Positions 1 through 11,230 of a stretch of 64,000 bases of DNA are shown piece by piece. The stretch covers positions 1,674,001 through 1,738,000 of the forward strand of contig JBANDB010000004.1 in NCBI GenBank assembly GCA_037576215.1, read 5' to 3'. A program made the position numbers and the translations under genes. The notes below the pieces were generated by a model. It did not search any database, was not told the origin of the DNA, and worked only from the letters and a program-made list of their open reading frames with translations. This DNA comes from Armillaria gallica. Its lineage: Eukaryota; Basidiomycota; Agaricomycetes; Agaricales; Physalacriaceae. Numbering within the stretch: the first letter of the stretch is position 1; each line of letters begins with the position of its first letter.

Positions 1-1
1 T

Positions 2-541
2 GGTATTGGGATCCGTAAGAATCATTGTCTGGTCGCCATCTGATGAGTTCTTTACTTCACTCGAAGTTAAAGTGTCAAATGGTCTACCAAGCAATAAATT
101 GTACACCAGGTTGGCGAGTACATGAACTTGCAGGTACATGGTGACCTCCCCAAACAAGAAGGCCACATTCTTCACTAGTCCTAACGACTTCTCAACTCCT
201 CTATTCATGCTTTCCATCAAAATATAGATATCCGGGTCGTATTCCCATCCCATCTGCTTAGCCAGGTTGGCTGAACATGACACGATTTGTGACCCGGAGT
301 CGCAAAGACACTCTAACTTCTTTCTCCCTGAGACCAATGGGTAGACTGACCGTAAAGACTGTGAGGACGAAGCTACGACTACCACTGTCCTGGGCTTTTC
401 GCCTTCTGGAATAGACTCCAGGTACTGGACTATTGGATCACTAATAATAGTTGACCCTTCCAGGACAAGACCTTGCCGCATTGTGGTTACATAGAAGCTG
501 CATTCGACCGGTAGGTCTTCAATTCTGATAGTTCTCCAGAC
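2..541 (-). pseudogene. Retropepsin-like aspartic protease region of gypsy polyprotein, cut by window edge
   Basis: Minus-strand translation from about 533 down to the window edge is open. It contains LECLCDSGSQIVSCS, with the D-S-G catalytic triplet at about 293-301, followed by a hydrophobic stretch and LLLGRPFDTL, which fits the second conserved block (hydrophobic-hydrophobic-G-R/D) of retroviral-type proteases. This domain matures the Gag-Pol polyprotein. It lies in a different frame from the upstream gag segment, which ends at 519; the switch falls between about 530 and 519, either as a decay frameshift or as a relic of programmed frameshifting. The domain runs off the window before reverse transcriptase is reached. 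Confidence 0.7.
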
Positions 542-3006
542 CAGGCTCCAAAATATTGGCTACCGATCCCAAAGGTACTCTAGGTTCTTCCAGTTTCTCA
601 TCATCTTTGGTGTCAGTGACATCCTCCAGAAGTACTTTACTGGTAGGAATCCTCTTAGGTGTGACATAGGTTTTCATCTTTTGCCTAGCACCTGGTGATG
701 ATGCCAGCCAATGTTCTGCAGTAAGGGTAACGGGAGCCTTCATCATTTGGTCCCAGACTTCCTTTTCTAAGTCCCCTGACTGCGCTTCTACTTTCTTTCT
801 GTAAGCCGGCTCTTTCCTAACTTCACCTGGTAAGACAGAGAATTTCTCAACTCGTCCCAGAGAGGGGAGCAAGGTCACATCAGGTACTGCGGCGTATGGA
901 TTTTCGGGTTCAAGGTAACCATCATTCCCGGTCGTCGAGATTACTGGGGGACTTGATTGTGGCCGATCGCCCATGTCTTGATTGCCAGGTACAAGGTTTT
1001 CATCATTATCACTACTAAAACTAGGGGTATATTTGCTTTGCAATTTTGGGCGTGATCACCAGTTCTCCGCCTCTGCTCCTCGCTTTTGGTTTTGGTTTAC
1101 ATCCTCTGGTGAAGAGTCACCTAGCCCGGTCACCACCGCGGCCTTTTTATGGTGCTCTCCTGCCTTCATTGAACGTTTACGAAAATCCTGGGTATCTTGC
1201 GAAGGTTCATTAGCCTGGCTAGCCTCTTGCCATCGTTGGCCTCTGGTTTTCACAACAGATTCCCATTGTGGTCCTTCCAGGTACTGATCAACTTTCTCTG
1301 GTGCCATGTGTGAGGTTTGTTGTACCAACTTCTCGAGCATGTTCTTCAAGTAGCTGATATCCTCTTTCTCTTCCGCTATTTGGTGAGACATAACATACTG
1401 AGGCACTGGGCCCGACAATTGTGAGGCCGCGATATAGGTCTGTCCAACAGTGTTAGATCCAGAAGCCTTACACAATTCGTAATAATGTTGAATCCTTGCT
1501 CTTGGGCTCATCCTGGCAGGTCCTTTCGGTGGAGGATTCCCGTCCCGTAACCTGTACATATTCTGTGTACCTGGTACATGAACTAGTTCCCTGGTAGTAA
1601 TCATCTCTAGCTTGTAGGGACAATCTACCTGGAAATGTCCAGGCGTCTCACAGAAATGACAGTTACCAGGCGCGTTACTGCCATACTGGCCACGAGTACT
1701 TTGGACGGGCGCAGATTGAGTGATCTTTGGTTGGGTCTTAATCTGCGCCAACATCTTGTGTAACTCCTCATCTCTCTTACTTTGTGACGAAACACTAGTC
1801 TCCAGCAACTTCACAATGAGCCTGTTACTATCAGCCATCGTGGCCAAGAAGCTATTCATTTCTTCTGGCAACTCAGCCTTAGCAGGTTCCTTCTTGTAAG
1901 TTATTATGCCTCTGTTCGCTGGCATGCTCGGAGCTTCCGCTTTAGTGGTACTAGGTGCTACTGGTAAAGCACTATCAAATATGTCATTGTAAACGGCGCC
2001 CGGTCCCTTCAATACCCAGGTTCCAGCATCGAATACATCTTCCAATACCCAGGGATCGCATGCATTTCTGGCCGGGTTAGTCGCAGTAGCCGCAGCCACT
2101 GGAAGACTACTCAAGCAATCTTTCATATGCTTCCACAAAACTTCTGGCTCAAAAGGTGAGATGAACAGTTTCACCAGGTCCAGGTTGGACATCAAGTTCT
2201 CCTTAATGACCTGCTTACTTTTGGCCTGGAACTCTCGTCAATAATTTAAGTAATCAGCAGAGTCCATGATACCTTCTCTCTTGTACTTATGGGCTACTTT
2301 AAGAAGCCCTTTGCATGCATCTTCATCATCCTCTGCAGCGCCATCATAGCTGCGCATTACTTCGTCCTTAAATTCTTTCCAGGTCTTCCCGGATTCAAAT
2401 GTAGGAAACGCTCTCCACTGATCTTCGATGTCTGTATCGGTGTAGCGTACAGCCCAGTCTTTCTTCTCGTCATCCGTGGTCGCTCCTTCATGGGTCTTAA
2501 ACATTCCTTCTAAGATCCTGAAATGTTTTCGGATTGCCCGGGGATTCGAAGTCTCTAGCCTGGGTGCATCTCTCGATGACTCCATCGGCATCTGTCGCTT
2601 GGCAGCCATGTTTAATGTCTGTGGGGGTGGGTGATTCTGTTGAGGTTGCGAGTTCGAGTTTGAACTAAAGTTGGATACTGGCCTAGTGCTACCAGGAAAA
2701 GTCGAACTCAATGGGGTAGGTTCCAGGGAGGCGTTGTGCAATTCTCTTTCGATCCTTGCGCATTCCAAAGCTGCTTCAGCAATGTTCGCTTCAATCTCGG
2801 CTTCTATGTCCCAAGGTTCTGTTCTTATTCTTTTCCGTGTTACAAGCGGAACTATACCAGCTGCTACTTCAGCTTCGTGGAGTGTTCTACGCTCAGCTGC
2901 CTCTTGTTCTGCTCTATGCTTTCGTGCTTCTCGTGCAGCTCGCCGCAACGATTGGGCACTATTCGGATCGGGTTGAAGACGGGAATCGTCTTCCAGGTTG
3001 TAGAAC
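519..3006 (-). pseudogene. gag: gag polyprotein of gypsy element, interrupted by two in-frame TGA codons
   Basis: Three minus-strand segments (2948-2238, 2195-1056, 1043-519) lie in one reading frame, separated only by TGA codons near 2238 and 1053. The first part is rich in A, R and E and probably helical, then comes a capsid-like stretch (RKHFRILEGMF, WAVRYTDTD, GKTWKEFKDEV). The middle part has a zinc knuckle C-x2-C-x3-G-H-x4-C (CHFCETPGHFQVDC) at about 1,624-1,662, typical of nucleocapsid. The third segment is acidic and links to the protease. No ATG is in frame at the 5' end: the frame closes just above 3,006, next to a possible splice acceptor. The two stops show loss of function. Family assignment is strong; exact boundaries are not. 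Confidence 0.75.
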
Positions 3007-3049
3007 TGTTACGTTCAATACAAAGTTTCAAATCTAGATATAAACCCCC

Positions 3050-3066
3050 CCTCGCGGTGGGCTCCA
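3050..3066 (-). other. Candidate tRNA primer binding site
   Basis: On the minus strand TGGAGCCCACCGCGAGG starts two bases after a CA dinucleotide that could end the LTR. A start with TGG (complement of tRNA CCA) and a 2-base spacer are the usual arrangement. The complementary strand reads like a tRNA acceptor end (GGTGGGC-T-CCA). The matching tRNA gene is not in the window. Confidence 0.45.
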
Positions 3067-3068
3067 GA

Positions 3069-3951
3069 TGAAAGGGTGCTGAGCACCTATATGAATGCTA
3101 AGTACTGTACACTAAACACCACACACAAACACTCAGTAATTGCGATTCAAAGGGAGGTATGTTATACCAGGTTACGACGCTTTGTACTGTATGATACAAG
3201 TTCCGGGTGCAAATAATATGATTTGTACAAAGAATATATTGCGATGTCCACTCTAAGTTCGACATGTTACTGAACACAAACTCAAACTGATACAGAATAA
3301 CTGCCTGGTGCAGGTTCTGAACTCGTGCTGGCTGCCTGGTGCAGTTTCAATACTGATACGTTGCGCCTGGTTGCGACTTAAAACACACTGACTGGTTCTG
3401 AACTGTTTCTCGGGTCTGACTTTCTGTTTCTAGCTTAATTCTGTTTGCTTGCTTGTCTGTTCTTGCACACACGATGTGACCAGGTCACAATCTTTCTATT
3501 CCGGGTGAGTCTATGACTCAAAGCTCTTAACCAATAAAACCCATACTATTCGCCTGGTAGCGTTCCGGGGGGTCAGAAACCTGCCTCCCCATTAGATACA
3601 TGACCTGTATTTATACTATCCTACTGATACACTATTACCAAGCCTTTTCACTACTGACTAATATGCTTGCTGACCCAGCCTGGTGAGGATAAACGCTCTA
3701 CCTGGCAGATATTATCTCATCCGCGGCTACCTGGTCGATTGATCGTACTAGATCATTACCAGGCGATCGGATAACTTCCGCCAGAATGCCGGGTGATTAC
3801 ACTATACGAGTCACAAACCTGGAACCTCGGTCGACCGGGTAGAATACCGATCTTCTATTCAAGCGTTGGATCAGCCTGTTTCGAAGTTACCAGTTGGACG
3901 TCTTTCTTTACAATGTGTTACGTTCTTTCGGTATCTTACTGATTGGTACAA
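3069..3951 (-). repeat. Candidate 5' LTR of the gypsy element
   Basis: This non-coding block lies immediately outside the candidate primer site. On the plus strand it starts TG (TGAAAGGGTG) and a CA occurs at 3,950-3,951. It shares the high frequency of CCAGGT/ACCTGG hexamers seen in gag, and that frequency drops beyond about 3.9 kb. Neither the partner LTR nor a target duplication can be seen, so the right end is tentative. Confidence 0.35.
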
Positions 3952-6900
3952 GGTAATACTGTTGTATTGCCCGGAAATGTTAAATTACACGCGTTTTTGA
4001 AGGGTGTACGCCCGGCAGGCATATCACCAGCCAGTCTTTCGATCTCATAGGGTTCGGTAAAAGAGAACTTACGGGTCTTTGCGTAGGGAAAATGTGCACT
4101 AGGACTCGACGCCCAGAAGTCTGAAATGGGTGTGGAGATTTTGTTTAGGTACGGGTGAAAGTATATAACAATACAAGACGCCAAAGTGAGAGTTTTTGTT
4201 GCACCTTGTGTCTTTTCTCATAGAGGCGTCGGAACGCTTAGGAAGACATCAAATAAAGACTTGTTATGATTTGGAATATCTGGACAACGCACATACAGCT
4301 ACTCGAGGACAACACAGCGTTTATGAGGAGATGGAAGACAGCTGTTTCTTGCAATGAAGCTTTCGTTGGAGCTGTTTTAGTTTGTCAGACCCGTTGTAAG
4401 TGCATCTCATTCTCGCGCTGAGGTGACAGATGCTCTTCGACTTTCAGATTACGGCCGTATTTCTTTGCTCCCGTCCTGCGTTATACTCAGAAGATTCAGT
4501 CCTACTCTCCAAACCATATAACAACGGTTGGTGACAATAAAAGGGCGTAGTCTTTGTGCTGTTCCACAGCAGGAGATTTGCCACGGCAGGCGACATCTGA
4601 GCCATCTCCACGAGCATTTGTCGCCAATAAGCTATTGCCTTCACAGGGCTTGGACATTATTCCAGAGCTGGATGAGCTACGGCGTAGGAAATGGGCATAC
4701 ACGCCTTTGTGTCGAGTACGCCATGTTTTCCTTCTGTAATCCCAATGCAAGTAATCATTTCTGCTGTCGCAGGTTCAAGACGTACGGTATTCGCATCCCC
4801 GATAGGGGGGGGTTCGAGACTGTAATCCCGATCATGAACCCTGTACAGGAGATGATGGTTACGCGAAAGCAATACATCTAACGTTTGCCCAAGATGAATT
4901 GTAAGTCTTGGTCCATTTGTCTCTGTCTATTGCGTTCAGTTGATGCGACTCATTTAGACGCTGTCGCACGGTACGTCCATTTGGCCTACTAAATTACGTC
5001 CCTCGCCGTCGGCGGGTCCTAAATGATCTCAGTTCGTTATTATTCGCTGTTGTAGTGGATGACAATCCTTCCATAGCATAAGGTAACCCATCACTTCCTT
5101 CTATCAATCATGTCCTGATAGACGCTCAGTATTAGGTATCCCGGTCTTGGAACCAAAAATTGCGCTTGACGCCAACAGACCAATCGATCCGAGTCGTCGT
5201 GGATATAGTCTTTTAAAACCGTGAAGTGTCAGATGTCAGGAATCCTCGGAGACAAGAAGCCGAAGCTACTGGTGATACTGGTAGGAGGAGTGTGGTAGAT
5301 AGTGCGCGCTTATTCTTTGATGGAAGGTGCCCATAGTTCGTTGTTCCTATTGTTCTCGGCCGCGACTCATTGTTTACGATTTATCAGATCGTCTTTCATA
5401 AGTTTAACTCGTCTACTGAATGGTAGATGTTACTGGGTGCAGCCTCTCAAGGGTCGGACATGCCATGGCGTGACGACAAGGTGAATTTGGGCCTTTACAA
5501 TGCTGTATACAGGATAGTAATCTTTATCTCATAGCTCCTGTATACACTTATTAACTCCATGCACCAATTGTCCACGAACGGGGGTCGCTCTATGTTTTGT
5601 GACCGTGCAACGAACATTGGCACTCACGTTATCCTCCGATACGGGCGGGGTAATATACTCATGAGCACTTGTCCAAGCCAGAGGAATACATATACTTCTA
5701 CTATGCAACGAGTGAATGTGGGAACCCCGCTCTCATTGGCTACACAACTTGAGCTTTTCATTGGTTCTTCTGTTTTTAGGCCTGATATTGTGTCATGTGT
5801 TCATTCTTCTCCCTGTCTTCCTCCCCACAGGTAGTACGAGTTCCGCCAGTATCTATAAAGCGGCTTGCCAGGGCCGTCAGGCCACTTCCTCCCGGAGGTC
5901 TCTTCCCTCATTAATTATGGCCACCGACTGCTTTGAAGCAGGCTTGGTATCGACATTGACCTGGTAGTGCCGCGCAAGATTTTTTTAGTTGCGAGCGCAG
6001 CAAGTCAAAGTAGCTAACGTGTTGAAGGTCACAGTTCCCTGCATTGTGCCAAACAATCGTGACTGCAAATTTGACGTTCCCCGATGACCTTTTTTTGTGT
6101 CGCCTTCGCCGTTCCTCGCTCATATCTCTTTCATTTCTTGCCATCTCGCTCTGGAACTTAAACGTGTTGTTTTTACACGTACAAAGAATGCTTTTGTCGC
6201 TTTTCAGCTGGTGAAAATAGGTATGTTGTCAGTTTTATGTTTCTTTGCTTGCGCCTTGGTATTCCACGGCTCGGTGCGTCCGAGGTCTCCGGTCATTCTA
6301 TGCAAGCGCGTTGTCTGCGTTAGCAAAATATAGGTACTCCCTCGGTCCATATTATTACTATTTGCACAACTTCTTTGTATGCCTCAAAAGTTGGAAGATG
6401 TCGTCGTCAATTGACATCAATTCAATATCCAGCTGATCTCATCTCCCTTCGAACCTTCAGCTACCATTTCATGTTTTGCTCTCAAATTGGAGGCTGACAC
6501 CTTTTCTGAAGATACCACGTTCGATGCTACTATTGGGGTCATCCTGACAACGTGACATACCTACCAGCACAAACTCCAGATAAGATACCGAATCGCCGCA
6601 TCAACATACCCTTGAGGAGTACTACAGTGACATTACAGTGCAGTTCGGAAATGAAGCCTGATCAGCATGGATGGAGAACCCGAGAGAGCGCTAAGATATG
6701 TCTTATGCTCCATGTGGTCCTGCTCAAACCATATTTCAGGAAATATTGTGATGGTTCACTCCCTGCAACAAGTTTAACGTTCGGAACTCAAAGGTTAAGC
6801 GAGATGACCTCGTGCGCGCTTATCCATGAGGATGAGAGCTTTCAGAAGGTACTTTGTATTAGACAGTGTTGTTGTTTCGCAGAATCCTTGTGCCATATCT

Positions 6901-7670
6901 ATAGGATCACATTGTACACCTTCATCAGCGCGAATCACCTAATTTCTGTATTAAGGTGATGTTTGAACTTTCCCATCGTTCGCTTCTGAACAGCATCAGC
7001 TTCCACTAATGAAAACACAGGAGAAATAATTTGATTACGGACAACAACAAGGAGCCTGGCAGGCGGCAAAGCGGGGGTAAGTCAATGTCATCCCTGCAAC
7101 GACACCCAAAGTCACTGGTGCCGCACGATCGTGACCGCATAAATTCGCATATACCAATATCTTATAGCTACATGAATGTGTTTCGGTGTATTTTAGACTA
7201 GAAATCCAACGCTTCACGGGTCCCCGCTAGTTTGAATACATTTGTTGTATCTTTGGTAGCCATAACTTTAAACGAGCCCAGAGTCGCCGGTGCAGGGGTC
7301 TAATCGAAGGTGCAGGTATCCCTAGAGCTCATTTCCTTCGACTACTAGGATGCAATTTTAGCAATATCAATGCAACAGTACACACTCCAGCTCACTCGTG
7401 GACGATTCAGGACGACACGAAGATCAATTCAGACCATCAGCGAACCCGGAATTCTGATATTTAACAAGGTATTGATAGTAGATACACATCATATTCGCAT
7501 GTGGTTCAGTCGCGGGATTCGCTCATTACCGGACATGAATCAGGTTAACCGTTAGGTTGTCGGAACAAAATCCGTTGGCGTCTACTATGTTTCCATGAAT
7601 TTTGAAAACAATATGTTGCCACCCCATGATGGCATTCAGCCAACATTCAGTGCCAGCCTGATACATTACG
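3952..7670. other. Intergenic stretch with no recognisable gene
   Basis: Only short ORFs (up to about 135 codons) occur, on both strands, without recognisable domains. I find no paired TIRs or long repeats here and no match to the duplicated unit that begins at about 7.7 kb. It may be old decayed repeat. Confidence 0.5.
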
Positions 7671-7691
7671 CACTACGTTTATTTCCCAACA

Positions 7692-7886
7692 CGAGAACAA
7701 GAAGGATCACACGATGGGAAGCGTCGACAGGGAGAGCTCACTATCGCAGATGACACCAGGGTAAGGCACACATTCAAAATTGGAGCCGACCACCAATATC
7801 GGCTACCCGATGGCGTATACGCACTCATGGGCAGTCGCCCATTTTTTAATGACGACTTCCAGGAGCAATATTGGGTAGTTCTGGAA
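7692..7886 (+). pseudogene. Relic C-terminal tail of a HET-family gene (HET-F fragment)
   Basis: The plus-strand frame reads RRQGELTIAD, then HTFKIGADHQYRLPDGVYAL and EQYWVV. This aligns with the tail of the HET genes in this window (in HET-E: RHGELTVED, KIIATHQYPIPEDTYVLL, QYWV). Only about 65 residues remain: the HET domain itself is missing, and the frame runs into the reversed decarboxylase pseudogene at about 7,886. This fragment probably marks the end of a preceding copy of the tandem unit. The start was placed where similarity fades. Confidence 0.65.
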
Positions 7887-8560
7887 TCCCACGGCCGAAG
7901 ATTTGGCATAGTATGTGCCTAGGATCATCACCGTCTTCACGACTTTCCCGTTTACTGGACTGTGCCAGTGGTGGTATTTCGTGGCACTGAGGAAAGCCTG
8001 ATAAACAGTCCTGCCAACGAGCTGGGGTGCGAGAGCGTCGTTGCTGAACATATGGTTCAGTGAGTACGCTTCACCTTTGAGCCAGAAGGTGTCGAGCGCT
8101 TTGATGTTGTAGGCAATACAGTAGACGGTCAACTCGCAGGCTCCGTTAACGATCGCGTCGTCATACGGCAACATGATGGGGCGCACACCAGGTTTGAATT
8201 GTCTGGTGAAGAAGTCGTCCCAGGATTTAAATCCGTAATATCCCGCGGAAGGGTCGCACACGTATGTCTCTACGAAGCCGGGCATGGCTGCAGTCCCACC
8301 GGGACCAAACCATCAGGTCATATCGGTGGTGAGGACATAGCGCGACTCCGGCGAGGTGAGGAAAGGTGCCCAGACGTTGAACACTTTTTGAACTGAGCGT
8401 TCACCTTGGGGTTGACGAATGCGGTGAAGCTTGCGGCTGTACCCATAGGCCAATCGAGGATAGCGTTGATTGGGAAGCTAACCAAACCGACTTGATATTC
8501 CATTCCTCAAGTCCGGGGGCTTCGGAGATGACTTCGTTGAACAGTGCCAACATGGTCATG
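7880..8560 (-). pseudogene. PsiD-like (phosphatidylserine decarboxylase family) decarboxylase pseudogene, copy 1
   Basis: Minus-strand segments 8503-8318 and 8285-7803 translate to pieces of a decarboxylase of the phosphatidylserine-decarboxylase superfamily. Recognisable blocks are NAILDWPMGTA, YYGFKSWDDFFTRQFKPG, TFWLKGEAYSLNHMF and YHHWHSPVNGKVVK. In mushrooms this PsiD-like group includes aromatic amino acid decarboxylases; the substrate here is unknown. The copy has at least two frameshifts (near 8,510 and between 8,318 and 8,400). It lacks the C-terminal third with the autocatalytic serine, because similarity ends at about 7,886 where a HET tail abuts it in opposite orientation. It matches copy 2 (26.5-27.4 kb) closely. 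None of the other psilocybin-type genes is nearby, so no pathway should be inferred. Confidence 0.8.
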
Positions 8561-9562
8561 TAATCGCGAACCTAGGATTAATCTCGGCTAGGCAATGAAG
8601 GTGCTTCAAGCTATGCTTATTGTTAAGACAACTGGAACAGACATACCTCCATCTACCATCACGTCTTAGTAGCAGAAACATGCGTTCAATATTTATTACA
8701 CCTTGCATCGTTCCGCTAAACCAAAATGAACAGCCTGTCTTGACCCTTGCTTTGACTGGCTGGGAAGGACGTAAAGAATTTTGGCGAAAACCCGAATTGA
8801 AAATGTTACACAGTTCACTGCTTTTTTGTAGAGAATATACAGAACTTCTGATCATTGAAGCCTGGTTTTCCGCGCATCAGGCCTCAGGAATTAATGAGAG
8901 CCTCTTGCACTGGAAGGATAATCGAACGCGAGTCGTGACAAATCCAGAACGGTTTGAAGCCGAGTTCCTTCCTTGTAGCTGAGGAACGCATGTGTCTTGT
9001 GCTAGACAGTCAAGAAGAGGGGCGATGAAGGAGACCGAGAACCAGAGAATAGTTTGCACACAGAGATATAGATTGGATACAGAACAAGCTTGAAGCCGCC
9101 ATGAGGGTCGCGTGTCGGTAAAGTGATGGAAATTTGAGTGTGCTATGGGGAATATAACATGAGTGCTCTTTTCCTTCTTGAGCACCACTCGGCTAGTCCG
9201 TACCACAAGTGTCCACTGCGCAGAGAAGAAACAAGAGAAAACGTCGGGAGAGGCGGCCGTCATGATGTCATGACTTGATGCCGAGATATGCCGAAACGAC
9301 CCTTTTTCTTGACGTCCATGACCGCGCGCGACCATCCTATCCCCCTTCACCTTGACCCTGCCACAGGTCTTGCTCGTTCCATTGGAATTTCGTTCAACAG
9401 CGCAGTTTGAACAATTACCTGTGAACGGGATGAAACGCCCACCATTTTGCCGCAATCATTCCATCCGACCGGTACCACCAAGGTCATCAAGAATGGCTCC
9501 CAACGCTCGCAGATCTATAAGCATCCAGGCGCTTTTCTCAGTTATGTGGCTGCAGAGACTAG
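8561..9562. other. Upstream flank of decarboxylase copy 1, start of spacer S1
   Basis: About 9,180-9,325 matches 27,500-27,670 in the second unit (shared GGCCGTCATGATGTCATGA and a CGTCCATGACC border), so it belongs to the duplicated unit. From about 9,330 to 11,515 the first unit carries some 2.2 kb that the second lacks. A 192-codon minus-strand ORF at 8877-9455 is not supported by the paralogous copy. No gene is called here. Confidence 0.5.
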
Positions 9563-10057
9563 GGCCCTGTTCGGGTGACACGGCTTAACACGGCCCCAGA
9601 GCCAAAATTTAAGCCGGCCGCTTAAGTGTGCTTAACGTAGATTATTCAGCATGTCACTCCATTGTCACCTACGTGTCACCTACGTCCTGACACCGATGCT
9701 GCGCTCATTCTGCCCGCCTTCCCGCTCACTATACACAATGACTATAACAATGCCAACAAGATGCCAGCAAAACTAGGAAATATAGTACTCTTGTGAATGA
9801 ATTGGAATATCTAGACAAATCAACACAAATTTGGAAGAACGCTGTTGCCATTGTGCCGGTCAGTGAGCGGCACGGGCGGGACAGCGCCGGAACACTCTTC
9901 AATGACGTCGGTGGCAGCATTGACGATCGCTTGACATCATTCGGACATCATCCGCATTCTTCCGAACTATTCCGAACTTGTGATGTTTGTGACCGAATCT
10001 TTTAGCCCTCTGGGGCCGGGTTAAGCTTGGTTTAAGCCGTGTCACCCGAACAGGGCC
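9563..10057. mobile_element. PIF/Harbinger-like MITE, 495 bp
   Basis: The left end GGCCCTGTTCGGGTGACACG and the reverse complement of the right end are identical over about 25 bases, continuing into GGCTTAA. Both sides then carry a subterminal CGGCCCCAGAG motif. Flanks are TAG at 9,560-9,562 and TAG at 10,058-10,060, giving a 3-bp target duplication (or CTAG if the border is read one base differently). GGCCCTGTT ends with a 3-bp duplication resemble Tourist/PIF-Harbinger MITEs. There is no transposase inside. A direct repeat of GTCACCTACGT occurs near 9,665-9,685. Confidence 0.7.
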
Positions 10058-10109
10058 TAGATGACAAGGACAATGTTGAACATCGCGCTCTCTTTTACCA
10101 CCAAGTTGG

Positions 10110-10520
10110 CTGCTCGTGCCGGTCTTTCCAGTTCATCGTGCGCCCCCTTTTCCCTGGTCTTCCCTGTCCCGTTCTCGTTTCCTGTGTCTGCATGCCCTTG
10201 TGTTCCCGTGCATCGTGGTTCTTGTGTTTGCGCTCCGGTTCTGTTTCCGTGCATCGTTGTTCCTGTGTTTGTGTTACGGTTGTGCTCCTGTTCCGGCGTT
10301 TTGATCTCGCGTCCGTGTATCGTGCTTGCCTTCCCGTCTCGTTCGTTTTCGTGGGCTCGAGTACCGTGCCCGATTCCTTGGGGTCCGTGCGTCATGTCTC
10401 ACAGTTGTGTTTGGTCATGTTTGGCTGCTTGCCACCTCCCACTGTGGCGCGCGTACTACCTGTCTTCCCTCTCCCTCGGGTTACCTTTGACCTTCCTCGT
10501 CCTGTTTCCATAAAATCATT
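10110..10520. repeat. Pyrimidine/TG-rich low-complexity stretch with imperfect ~50-bp repeats
   Basis: The plus strand is dominated by C, T and G, with reiterated CCGTGCATCGT, TTCCTGTGTTTG and CCGGTTCTGTTTC. Two units of about 50 bp are visible around 10,195-10,300. Open frames on both strands (up to 166 codons) are a by-product of the composition and are not called as genes. Confidence 0.5.
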
Positions 10521-10809
10521 GTACTGCACTCCGACATGATGCATGATGTCTCGCTTTCACAAATGCCATACTCTTCGCCCTTTTCACAAAACGGTTTTCA
10601 TCGCACTAATAACAAGATGTTCATTTTATGCTTTTACGCACGGCCATGGACCGGTCCCGAGTGGACGGAAAACCTCTCTATGTTGATGTCGTGCTCCCTT
10701 GTTACGTTGTTATTCTCAGAGAGTCAGAGACGGGAATGTTGCCGGTCAAATATCGTCATATCACACTCACCTTATGATATTGGCAATATGATCTATCTCT
10801 TCCAGCAGA

Positions 10810-11230
10810 CCACTTTTTGTCCTATGCTATGGCCGAGTCTCTCGCCAGAGCCAGAACCAACTTGCGCTACCGCTCTAAGGCTCACACAGAATGCTACAAT
10901 AATTCCGCTCGCAGAATCCCAGTTGCATCCTTCCGCTCCTATTTGAATGTACCTATTGCCGAGCATAGAAAGGCCTTAGTCCGACTGTTGACATATCGCA
11001 TACTCTTGCCATGACGTGCTGAACGCCATCGTCCATCTCTTCCTTGTTCGCAGTGCTCATGTCGTTTCTGCCATTCTCAGGCTGAAGTTGAGGACGGAGC
11101 CCACGTTTTTGTTGTGTGACGGATCACAATCCTTGGAAGAATTTGCGATTCGACTTCTTTCAATCTATTGTCCTCCTTGCCACCGGCCCTTTTGCGAATC
11201 TATTGTAATCAGCGGCCTCTGGTCTTGAAG
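10810..11230 (+). pseudogene. 3' relic of a non-LTR retrotransposon (LINE) with RT-associated zinc knuckle
   Basis: Plus-strand translation with a frame shift or stop near 11,012 gives YLNVPIAEHRKALVRLLTYR followed by RAERHRPS and CRFCHSQAEVEDGAHVLLC. That is a C-x2-C-x8-H-x3-C knuckle preceded by an arginine-rich helix. This order is familiar from the C-terminal zinc-binding segment after the reverse transcriptase of fungal LINE-like elements. Only the extreme C-terminus remains, with a TGA and no RT core. It lies in the 2.2-kb block specific to unit 1. Assignment is by motif memory and is moderate. Confidence 0.45.

Larger units (their letters stand above)
1..3951 (-). mobile_element. Ty3/gypsy-type LTR retrotransposon, 5' portion, decayed
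   Basis: Reading the minus strand from about 3.95 kb down to the window edge gives, in order, a candidate LTR, a candidate tRNA primer site, a gag with a CCHC knuckle, and a retropepsin with a DSG active site. This is the order of a Ty3/gypsy or related LTR element. Reverse transcriptase, RNase H and integrase would lie beyond base 1. Gag is interrupted by two in-frame TGA codons and a frameshift precedes the protease, so this copy is dead. The outer LTR boundary at about 3,951 is a guess from a TG/CA dinucleotide and from the end of the element's characteristic CCAGGT-rich composition; the second LTR is not in the window. Confidence 0.75.

Noticed and set aside
7880..8560. A psilocybin-type gene cluster
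   Set aside because: Only broken PsiD-like decarboxylase copies are present. No methyltransferase, kinase or P450 partner is visible, and this decarboxylase family is widespread in mushrooms.
8877..9455. 192-codon minus-strand ORF
   Set aside because: No recognisable motif, and the paralogous sequence in unit 2 does not keep the frame.
10039..10539. Overlapping ORFs of 112-166 codons on both strands
   Set aside because: They lie in pyrimidine-rich low-complexity DNA and the translations are Cys/Val/Arg-rich with no domain.
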